Positions 1 through 7,274 of a DNA stretch of 64,000 nucleotides are shown here, piece after piece. A program made the position numbers and the translations under genes. Position 1 is the first letter of the stretch; every line of letters starts with the position of its first letter. The stretch is taken from contig NZ_SOHK01000014.1 in NCBI RefSeq assembly GCF_004404055.1, forward strand, positions 124,001 to 188,000, given 5' to 3'. Source of the stretch: Cryobacterium ruanii (GTDB lineage: Bacteria > Actinomycetota > Actinomycetes > Actinomycetales > Microbacteriaceae). The notes beneath the pieces are model-generated. The model ran no database searches, was not told the origin of the DNA, and saw only the letters and a list, made by a program, of their open reading frames with translations.

Positions 1-539
1 CCGCCGCTGCGATCGTATCCGGTTTTGGGTGCGCGGCCCTTCACCGGCAGGGTTGCGAGCAGCGCGATGGCCGTCATATCCGTCGCCGCGGTATCCGCAA
101 GGACAATGCTCGCGGCTTGCGATGCCGGTGTGGTGGTGGCCGGATCGGCCGGCGCTTCTTCGGTGAATGGCAGCGGAGTCGGTGTCGGGCTCGGCGTCGA
201 ACTCGGCGTCGGTGCGGCAGTGGCAGTCGGAAGCGAAGTCGTGCTCGCCAGATTGGTGTCGACGGATGCCGGTGCCAGCGACGATGCGAAAATGCCAACA
301 GTCAACGCCCCGGCCAGCGCGAAGGCAGCAACTTTTCGGGTCGGGATGACCGCCCAGGATTGACGACCGGTGGCTAAAACGTAGATGGCGGTAAGGGCGC
401 CGATCGCGCTGACCATTGTGAAGAGGCCAAAAAAACCGCCGGTGGATGCGGCTGCGAGCAGCAGTACTTGGGACACGCCGAGCATGATCCAGGTGAGCGT
501 TGAGAATTTGGGCCCGCGAAGGCGGGGTGGTGTGGACAT
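1..539 (-). CDS. Membrane-anchored DUF1524-type HNH nuclease, 3' part beyond window
   Basis: Only the N-terminal ~179 residues are present; the frame stays open through the left edge. The start ATG at 539 follows a GAAGGAG site. Three hydrophobic segments come first, then a basic stretch, another membrane segment and a Ser/Thr/Pro-rich linker, so the C-terminal part is probably outside the cell. The last visible residues, LPVKGRAPKTGY, are a hallmark of the start of the DUF1524/GmrSD C-terminal HNH nuclease domain in secreted actinobacterial proteins. The HNH residues themselves are not visible. The membrane half is paralogous to the gene at 1972-2553. Substrate and role are unknown. Confidence 0.75.
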   Translation of the reverse strand, partial: MSTPPRLRGPKFSTLTWIMLGVSQVLLLAAASTGGFFGLFTMVSAIGALTAIYVLATGRQSWAVIPTRKVAAFALAGALTVGIFASSLAPASVDTNLASTTSLPTATAAPTPSSTPSPTPTPLPFTEEAPADPATTTPASQAASIVLADTAATDMTAIALLATLPVKGRAPKTGYDRSG

Positions 540-680
540 GATGCTCCTTCGGCCGCGTAGCCATGACAACTCGAACTTATCGTGGCTGAGGAACACCCAT
601 GCGCCGATGCGCGTCGCCTCCTACAGCACGGCCTCACAGTGAAATGTCGCTTTCTTGCGCCATTCGGGGTGGAATTGCGG

Positions 681-770
681 GTGAAGGAGGCGCCGGCGCC
701 ATGACCCTCACCGCCCCGCCCACACCCACCGCGCCAACACTCCCAGCCCGAAACGACTATGGCGCACCAA
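681..770 (+). pseudogene. Relic of a DUF222/HNH gene: 5' end joined to 3' end
   Basis: A GAAGGAG site and ATG at 701 begin with MTLTAPP, the same as the start of the DUF222/HNH gene at 2832. Within about 20 bases the sequence switches to one closely resembling the last 50 bases of that gene (around 4358-4410, encoding THRANSPSPEPPWRT). Everything between, including the HNH motif, is missing. This looks like an internal deletion that left the two ends of a second copy. The frame stays open to about 1048 but nothing recognisable follows. Confidence 0.55.
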
Positions 771-995
771 ACCGAAGCGTGCCCACGTGTGACGAGAGCG
801 CCCTGGCGGGCGGCGAGAGGTCAGTCCAACCGAACACCAGTGCCGTCGAACGGATGCTCGCAACCTTCGACGCCTGCTCCCACGTCGCCGGGAGGGTCTC
901 GGTGTGCATGCGGTCCCCACTCCGTGCCATCTACTGCGGCGAAACCGTCGTGCTTCCTTTGCCCTGCAGTGTATTCGCGCACGTCGGCGAGGAAA
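771..995. other. Non-coding stretch after the HNH relic
   Basis: Open frames here show no domain, ribosome site or resemblance to known proteins. The segment probably contains decayed sequence downstream of the deleted HNH copy. Confidence 0.3.
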
Positions 996-1541
996 TCAGA
1001 CCAACTGCTCCAGCCAGCTGCGCATCAGGGCGATGTCCGCGACGGTGATGCCCACTTCGGAGTGCGGCGGAATGAGCAGGGACGGTGTCTCCTGGGTGGC
1101 GTTGAGCACCTTCTCACCGTGAAGCTGCACGTCGGCATCGTCGATCCAGATGAACGGCGCCGGCACGTTCTGATCTTCCTCGATGCGCTGCGACTTCCAC
1201 AATCCCGTCTCGCCATGAGTCTGACCGGGGTCGATCGGCGGGGTCGTGACGTCGAGCATGCGACCGCCAACCAACCCGTGCAGCTCGGGTACGAGAAGTT
1301 GGCGGGTTGCGTCGAGCTCGTTCCACGACGTGAGCCAGACCAGTTCAACTCCGTACTGCATGAGCAGGGAGTCGAGGGCCGTGATCAGCCCGGGAGCCCA
1401 ATGCACGTCGTGAGTTGACGCCTGGCCGTCGCCATGATCGATGCTGATCGACGCGTTGGCCACGTCGCCCCAGGCTGGGTCGGGTTCGGAACGGGGGCAG
1501 AGGCATCCGTTGACGGATAGATAGAGCCGGGGAACGGTCAT
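996..1541 (-). CDS. HAD-like protein with degenerate catalytic motif
   Basis: 181 residues from ATG 1541; the frame stays open further upstream, but this ATG lies just before the conserved core. The layout resembles the HAD domain found with Swiss-army-knife RNA repair proteins: a beta strand plus short loop at residues 6-14 (LYLSVNGCL), a WLTSWN motif, and IWIDDAD near the C-terminus. Active members usually read DVDG in the first motif; here it is SVNG, so the nucleophilic Asp and general acid appear lost. It may be a non-catalytic or decayed family member. It stands alone, with no clear partner. Confidence 0.55.
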   Translation of the reverse strand: MTVPRLYLSVNGCLCPRSEPDPAWGDVANASISIDHGDGQASTHDVHWAPGLITALDSLLMQYGVELVWLTSWNELDATRQLLVPELHGLVGGRMLDVTTPPIDPGQTHGETGLWKSQRIEEDQNVPAPFIWIDDADVQLHGEKVLNATQETPSLLIPPHSEVGITVADIALMRSWLEQLV

Positions 1542-1971
1542 TTGCTCTGCCCGTCGTGGCGAGATTCGGGGCCGGCAATGGCGTTCTGCGCTTGGTGGTG
1601 CATTTTGCACATAGTGGTATCGCTCTTCTGCGTGAGATTTTGAATTGTATTTTCCCCAAATTTTGCTTCTGGTTTAGCTAAGCACGTGGCGTTAAACTGC
1701 GTCCCCCCACGAACTGGGTGAACTTTTGGTGCCGTGTCGCGGCGGCGATTACTGGCTTGTGTGCATGCCCGCGACGCGGGTCATGAGGTGCTGGGCACCA
1801 TACTGATCCTCGCGTCGGTCGCCCCCCTGCTGCACGCGCTGTTCGCGGGCTGTCGCGGATTCTGAGCGCGTGGGTACTTGCCCGACGCAGCGATGAGAAA
1901 GCCCGACCAACCAGCGCGGTGGCATCCGTTTGGGGTGGACTACAGCGGGCCATCTTTGAGCGCGGAATCCG
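1542..1971. other. AT-richer intergenic stretch, no convincing gene
   Basis: Bases around 1610-1680 are clearly AT-rich and may hold the promoter of the leftward HAD-like gene. A short plus-strand hydrophobic frame ending near 1864 (ILILASVAPLLHALF) could be a remnant of a membrane protein but has no start or family I can name. Confidence 0.3.
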
Positions 1972-2553
1972 CTACTGAGCCATCGGACCGACTAGTCGTG
2001 TCTCGCAGTTTCGGCTAGCTCTCGCAGCCGACTCCGTCGCCGTCCCGGTCACGGTGCCGTCTGTAGCCAGCGTCGCCAGCAGTGCGATGGCCGTGGTGTC
2101 GGTCGCCGCGGTATCGGCGAGAACGATGCTCGCGGCTTCCGCTGCCGTCGCAGTGGTAGCCGGGTCGGCCGGCGCTTCCTCGGTGATTGCCAAGGGAGTT
2201 GACGTCGGGCTCGGCGTCGCTGAAGGTATGGCCGTCGCAGTCGGTTGCGAACTCGTGCTCGCCAGATCTGTCTCCACGAATGCCGGTACCAGCGACGACC
2301 CCACGATGCCGACAATGATTGCCCCGACCAGTGCTACGGCAGCAACTTTTCGTGTTGGGATGACCGCCCAGGATCGACGGCCGGTGACCAAGACGTAGAT
2401 GGCGGTGAGGGCGCCTATCGCGCTGGCCGTCATGAACAGGGCAGAGAAACCGCCGGTCGACGCGGCCACGAGCAACAGCACGAGTGACACGCCGAGCATG
2501 ATCCAGGTGAGCGTGGAGAATTGGGGACCGCGAAGGCGGGGCGGTGCAGACAA
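1972..2553 (-). CDS. Membrane protein, nuclease-less paralogue of the DUF1524 gene
   Basis: 193 residues starting at TTG 2553, preceded by GAAGGAGT. The first half (three membrane segments, GRRSWAVIPTRKVAA, one more membrane segment, Ser/Thr/Pro linker) matches the gene at 1-539 nearly residue for residue up to IALLATL. The two then diverge: the paralogue enters its nuclease domain, while this frame runs through 26 unremarkable residues to a stop. In the -1 frame the same DNA encodes YRRHRDRDGDGVGCES, a good Excalibur calcium-binding motif, followed by a stop. The gene has probably lost the nuclease module and may also be frameshifted at its 3' end. Confidence 0.55.
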   Translation of the reverse strand: MSAPPRLRGPQFSTLTWIMLGVSLVLLLVAASTGGFSALFMTASAIGALTAIYVLVTGRRSWAVIPTRKVAAVALVGAIIVGIVGSSLVPAFVETDLASTSSQPTATAIPSATPSPTSTPLAITEEAPADPATTATAAEAASIVLADTAATDTTAIALLATLATDGTVTGTATESAARASRNCETRLVGPMAQ

Positions 2554-2751
2554 GGGACTCCTTCGGCCGCATAACCACGACCAGCGGAACGTATCGTTGC
2601 GTCATGGTGCGCGCACTCCCACCTTCGGGGGCCTGCACCTGTTCCCGGCCCGAAGCCCCGGTGGCTGCTCACACAAGCGGGCAAATGGTTGCTTCGCAGG
2701 TGTTGAATCGGTCGTTTGCCCGCCCTCGAAGGTCGTAGACAACTCTTATAA

Positions 2752-2774
2752 AATCTCACAGAACTTATGAGATT
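2752..2774. promoter_or_regulatory. 7-bp inverted repeat upstream of the DUF222/HNH gene
   Basis: AATCTCA and TGAGATT form a perfect inverted repeat with a 9-base spacer, in an AT-rich tract about 60 bases before the ATG at 2832. The position suits an operator or promoter-proximal site. No regulator can be named. Confidence 0.25.
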
Positions 2775-2831
2775 CTCTCGCTTTCAATAGCGATCTGAGG
2801 TAAAATTGTGGGTGAAGGAGGCACCGTCGCC

Positions 2832-4411
2832 ATGACCCTCACCGCCCCGCCCGCATCCGACTCTCTGCCGGAGCCATCGTTCTCCCGGGTCGACGTCCTC
2901 GGTCAGGCCGGTGTGTTATTAGCGTCCGTTGTTGACGGGGTGCGGTTTGGTCAGCTCGACGACACCGAGGCCGTCGCGGTGATGGCGGCCCTGGAAGCGC
3001 TGGGCCGCAAGGTCGATGGGGCCAGACTTCGAGCCACCACCGACATCGGTGCCCGCGCCGAAACCGACCTGGGCACCGGCTCGCTCGCCTACAGGAACGG
3101 ATGCCGCAACCGCGTCGACTTCATCAGCCAACTCGCCGGCATCTCCACCCGCGAAGCCAAACGGCGTCTGAAGCTCGGCGAGACCGCGGTGGAACGCACG
3201 CCGCTTGGCTTGCCGGTACCCGCCCGGTATCCGGTCATTGCCGACGGCCTGATCAGTGGCGACCTTGGGCTGGAGTCGGCGGAGATCATCGCCAGCACAC
3301 TCACCGCCCTGCACGGCCGGGTCGGGCGAGACGACCTCGACCGGGTCGAACGCGCGCTCGTCGCGTCGGCGACCGGCGCGATCACCGCGGAGACAGCCGG
3401 GCTGCCCGGCGCGGGGATCCGTTTTGCGCCGGACCTGCTGCGGGCCCAAGCCTTGGAGTGGCAAGGGCGCCTCGACCCCGACGGCACCGCCCCCAATGAC
3501 GACGCCGTCGAAGCGACAAGCACCCTGACGTTCGGGCTGCTCCGCAACGGGCTCTACCCGCTTCGCGCCGACGTCACCCCCGAGCTCCGCGGCATCATGG
3601 ACACCCTGTTCGACACGTACCTGTCGGCGCGGTCGACGACCCCCAGGTTTGTGCCGACCGAACTGCTCGACGGCACGGCTGATGCTGACACGCAGGCCCG
3701 CATCGACGCCGGCGAGAGCATCCCTGCCAGCGAGGGGCTCGGCACGGAGCCGTTCAGCCCCGACCCGTTCAGCCCCGACCCGTTCAGCGGCGATGACAGA
3801 TTTGACGGTGACCGCCGCACCGGTGGGGAGAAACGCGCCGACATCCTCCGCACCATCTTCGAATCCGCCGCCCGCGACCCACACACCCCGACCATGGGCG
3901 TCGACGCCCTACCGTGATGGTGCACATCAACGCCGTCGACCTCGAACAGGGCCGCGGCGTCGGCTGGATCGACGGCGTCGACGCCCCCCTCAGCTTCCGC
4001 CGCGTGGTTGAACTCATCTGCGCCGGCGGGTACCAACAGGTACTGCTCGGCCAGAACGGCAACGTCCTCAACCTCGGCGACAAACTTCGCTGCTTCACCC
4101 CCAGGCAACGCGCCGCGATTGCCGCCCGCGATGAGGGCTGTGTCATCCCCGGCTGCACCATCCCGGCCCGCTGGTGCGAAGTGCACCACGTCACACCCTG
4201 GCAGCAGAACGGACCGACCAACATTGGTAACGGCACCCTTTTATGCTGGTACCACCACCACACCATCGACACCGCCGGATGGAAAATCCGCATGGTCCGA
4301 GGAAGACCCCAGATACAAGGGCCACTGCTCTGGGACCCGACCCAAACCTGGCGACCAGCCCGCACCCACCGCGCCAACTCCCCCAGTCCCGAACCACCCT
4401 GGCGCACCTGA
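2832..4411 (+). pseudogene. DUF222/HNH (13E12-type) protein, broken by one frameshift
   Basis: The ATG at 2832 follows AAGGAGG at 2815-2821; an in-frame GTG at 2808 is less likely. The N-terminal DUF222 region runs to about residue 300, with an acidic EPFSPDPFSPDPF repeat, then an HNH endonuclease domain (CVIPGCTIPARWCEVHHVTPW, then LCWYHHHTID). The frame stops at 3917. The remainder, 3914-4411, lies in the -1 frame. Related proteins read DAPTVMVHIN across the join; here GACGCCCTACCGTG lacks one C of the expected GACGCCCCTACCGTG near 3906-3909, so a single-base deletion in a C run explains it. DUF222/HNH proteins are multi-copy in actinobacteria and of uncertain function. A sequencing error is possible. 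Confidence 0.8.
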
Positions 4412-4470
4412 CAGGTGTGCAGCAGCGCGAGGAGCGGTTCGTGACCGGACAGCATTGCGGCGGTTTTGAG

Positions 4471-5685
4471 TCAGACGGCCAACTCGACCATCCGGGACAA
4501 CGCCAGCTGGGTGTACAACGCTGCGCCGTCTGCCAGTACGTCGTCATCGAAGGTCGCCGCGGGGGAGTGGTTGAAAGCGGCGGTGGCGGCATCCGCTTGT
4601 CGCGGCAGCGCCGAGAGAAACACGAAAGTTCCCGGCACCTCTGCCAGCACCCGTGAAAAGTCTTCGGAGCCGCTGAGCGGGTTGATCATGCGGGTGAATC
4701 GCTGGCCGCCGAAGAGCTCGCCCACGACCCGTTCGGCCCGGCCGGTTTCGCCTTCATCCGTGATGGTCAGCGGGTACTCGGTGACGTAGTCCACGGTCAC
4801 TTCGAGGCCATGCGCCGCGGCGATTCCCTCGAGCAGTCGGGGCACGACGCGTTTCAGCTTGGCCTGCGATTGCGCGGTGTAGGACCGCACTGTCGCTTCG
4901 AGCCGCGCCGACTCGGGAATGATATTGCGCTTGGTACCGGCCTGCAACACCCCGACCGAGAGCACTACAGGGTCGAACATGTCGAACTGGCGGGTGACCA
5001 TCACCTGTAACGCCGTGACCATCTCGGCGATCACCGTCACCGGATCCTGCGCCTGGTGCGGGGCAGAACCGTGCCCGCCCGCTCCGTGCACCGTCACTGT
5101 GAGGCTATCGCTGGCCGACATCAGGATGCCCGTGCGACTCATGAACTGCCCGTTGGGAGCGCCGGCCGACACCACGTGCAAGCCGTAGGCGGCGTCGGCG
5201 CGACGGCCAGCGGCGTCGAGCACGCCCTCGCGAATCATCACCCCCGCTCCGTCGAAGCCTTCTTCGCCCGGCTGGAACATGAGCACCACGTCTCCGACGA
5301 GCCGGTCGCGGTGGTGGGCGAGCAGGGTCGCCGCACCCGCGAGCATGGTTGTGTGCAGGTCGTGACCGCAGGCGTGCATGGCGCCGTCGATGCGCGAGCT
5401 GAAGTCAAGCCCGGTGTGCTCCTGAATCGGCAGCGCGTCCATATCGCCGCGCAGCAACACCACGGGCCGCACAGCGGATGCCTCGCCGCCCGTTCCGCGC
5501 AGGACCGCCGTCACCGAGGTGGCGTCGGTGCCGAGGGTGATTTCGTAGGGAAGCCCGCTCAGGGCCTCGAGTACCTTCTCCTGGGTGCGCGGCAGGTGCA
5601 GCCCGAGCTCCGGTTCCTGGTGCAGGCGGCGGCGCAGATCGGTGAGGTCGCCAGCGAGTTCCTGAGCGTCTGAGAGTACGGTCAC
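4471..5685 (-). CDS. M20-family metal-dependent amidohydrolase
   Basis: 404 residues from GTG 5685, with AAGGAG five bases upstream. Visible motifs of the N-acyl-amino-acid amidohydrolase/hippurate hydrolase group are HQEPELG near the N-terminus, the metal-binding LLRGDMDALP and MHACGHDLHT, the catalytic-Glu motif QPGEEG, and GSEDFS near the end. The family removes acyl groups from amino acids, or processes related amides, in the cytoplasm with two metal ions. The exact substrate cannot be read from sequence. It is single and not in an operon. Confidence 0.88.
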   Translation of the reverse strand: MTVLSDAQELAGDLTDLRRRLHQEPELGLHLPRTQEKVLEALSGLPYEITLGTDATSVTAVLRGTGGEASAVRPVVLLRGDMDALPIQEHTGLDFSSRIDGAMHACGHDLHTTMLAGAATLLAHHRDRLVGDVVLMFQPGEEGFDGAGVMIREGVLDAAGRRADAAYGLHVVSAGAPNGQFMSRTGILMSASDSLTVTVHGAGGHGSAPHQAQDPVTVIAEMVTALQVMVTRQFDMFDPVVLSVGVLQAGTKRNIIPESARLEATVRSYTAQSQAKLKRVVPRLLEGIAAAHGLEVTVDYVTEYPLTITDEGETGRAERVVGELFGGQRFTRMINPLSGSEDFSRVLAEVPGTFVFLSALPRQADAATAAFNHSPAATFDDDVLADGAALYTQLALSRMVELAV

Positions 5686-6089
5686 GGCTTCTCCTTTGAG
5701 TACAACAGTGTGAATGCGACAGTGGATCCAGTCTGGGTCGCTCAGGCAGAGTCCACGAAAACGCACCCTGAGGCGCTTCCTGGTTTTTCCGCGCAAAATT
5801 CGTTGAGTTTTTTTTAGCCGAGACGACGCCCTCTCACCGATTGTTTTTTTCAGATAATTCGGCTCTGATCAGCTGTAGCGTTCCATTGACGGGGTCTACC
5901 AGCACCGGGGTAGTCGCACAGTATGTCATGTCAGAGCGCGCGCGACCGAATGTCAGGGCTTTCAAAGAAAATAGTGAGGTTTCATTCAAATAGTCCGGCC
6001 ATGCTGGCGGCCTTGCCCGTGCCACCCCGAAGTGCACGGGCTCACCAACCCAGCGAACGGGCGTACCTAGCGTCCATCATTCGCGCCAG
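5686..6089. other. AT-richer intergenic stretch between divergent genes
   Basis: About 400 bases separate the leftward amidohydrolase from the rightward secreted protein. It has several T-runs (5808-5815 and around 5845) and lower GC than its flanks, as expected for a shared promoter region. I find no convincing gene or RNA. Confidence 0.35.
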
Positions 6090-7001
6090 ATGAAGGACAT
6101 GCGCCCAAAACACACTGAAACGCCCCGTGCCCACCTCACCCGCCGAAACCTTGAAAACACCAGCAAACCCCGCACCCGCCGGCACGAGATTGCCGCTGCG
6201 ACCGCGGCTGTGCTCGTCATCGCCGGCCTCGTCGCCGGTAGTGGATTCGCTGCCCAGTCCGCCGATGCCAGGCAGGACAGCATCGCCGCTACGGCGGCAC
6301 GCGCTGAAAGCACGGGCCTGCAGAGCGACCAACTCGCCTTTTACGCGGCCCGCGGTGAGACGCTCACGCGTGACAGCGCATCCGCTGCCCTGACCGCGGC
6401 CAACGTGGTCATCGCAGCCAGCCACAGCAAAGTGGATGCAACGGCCCTCACCTCGGTAGCCAGCTCGCTTGCCAGCTACGGCATTCTGCCGATCGACCAG
6501 CTCAAGGAACTCACAGCCGAGACGAAGACCCAGACCGCCGCCGTTGCTGCGGCCACTGCCGAAGTTGACCGCGCCGCTGCCGCTGCTGCTGCGGCTGCCG
6601 CTGCTGCTGCGGCCGAAGTTGCTGCTGCTGAGGCCGCTGCGAAGGCCGCTGCTGAATCCGCTCGAATGCAATCCCTCGCCGGAGGCAACAGCGTCGACGG
6701 CGCGCGCGGCACGGCACGCTCGATGGCCGCGTCACAGTACGGCTGGGGTGAAGACCAGTTCAGCTGCCTTGACCGGCTCTGGCAAAAGGAATCCGGGTGG
6801 AACTACGCGGCCATGAACTCGAGCAGTGGCGCCACCGGAATTCCCCAGGCCCTCCCCGGCAGCAAGATGGCATCGGCGGGCACCGACTGGGCCACCAACG
6901 CCACCACCCAGATCAGCTGGGGCCTCGGCTACATCAAGGCCTCCTCCTACGGAACACCGTGCGCAGCCTGGTCGCATTCGCAGGCCGTTGGCTGGTACTG
7001 A
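6090..7001 (+). CDS. Secreted lytic-transglycosylase-like protein
   Basis: 303 residues. A basic N-terminus is followed by one hydrophobic segment at about 33-55 (signal peptide or anchor). Next comes a helical region with near-uninterrupted alanine at about 160-190, probably a coiled coil or rigid spacer. The C-terminal ~85 residues form a compact lysozyme-like domain: WGEDQFSCLDRLWQKESGWN, then SSGATGIPQALPG and ISWGLGYI. The Glu in KESGWN is the likely catalytic acid. Such proteins cleave peptidoglycan during growth or resuscitation. Activity here is inferred from the motif. Confidence 0.8.
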   Translation: MKDMRPKHTETPRAHLTRRNLENTSKPRTRRHEIAAATAAVLVIAGLVAGSGFAAQSADARQDSIAATAARAESTGLQSDQLAFYAARGETLTRDSASAALTAANVVIAASHSKVDATALTSVASSLASYGILPIDQLKELTAETKTQTAAVAAATAEVDRAAAAAAAAAAAAAAEVAAAEAAAKAAAESARMQSLAGGNSVDGARGTARSMAASQYGWGEDQFSCLDRLWQKESGWNYAAMNSSSGATGIPQALPGSKMASAGTDWATNATTQISWGLGYIKASSYGTPCAAWSHSQAVGWY

Positions 7002-7274
7002 TTTCGAGAGTTGTCGGCGGTTTATGCCCCGGTCATGAGCGAATCGACGATGGGCAGGCTGTTTCGGTGCTGGCCGCCGCAGGTTCTGCGGCGGCCAGCC
7101 CGGGTGCAGGGCCCGGCGGTACGATGAGCGTGCAAGGGATTCCGTGGTTGAGATCATCGAGATCATTGAGTTCGACGAGGCACACCGACGTGCCCGTCGC
7201 GGGAACCCGAACACCTGGTTCGTCGTGCTGAACCGCATCCGCACGACGGTGAATTTGATGGAGGCGTTTTTTCG

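Noticed and set aside
1678..1953. 91-residue minus-strand frame and a short hydrophobic plus-strand frame ending near 1864
   Set aside because: Neither shows a domain, ribosome site or protein-like composition beyond a brief hydrophobic stretch.
3914..4411. Separate HNH gene with programmed coupling to the upstream frame
   Set aside because: A single missing C restores the conserved protein sequence exactly, so an indel is simpler than two genes or programmed frameshifting.
5834..6037. 67-residue minus-strand frame between the amidohydrolase and the secreted protein
   Set aside because: It lies in an AT-rich promoter-like region and has no recognisable motif.
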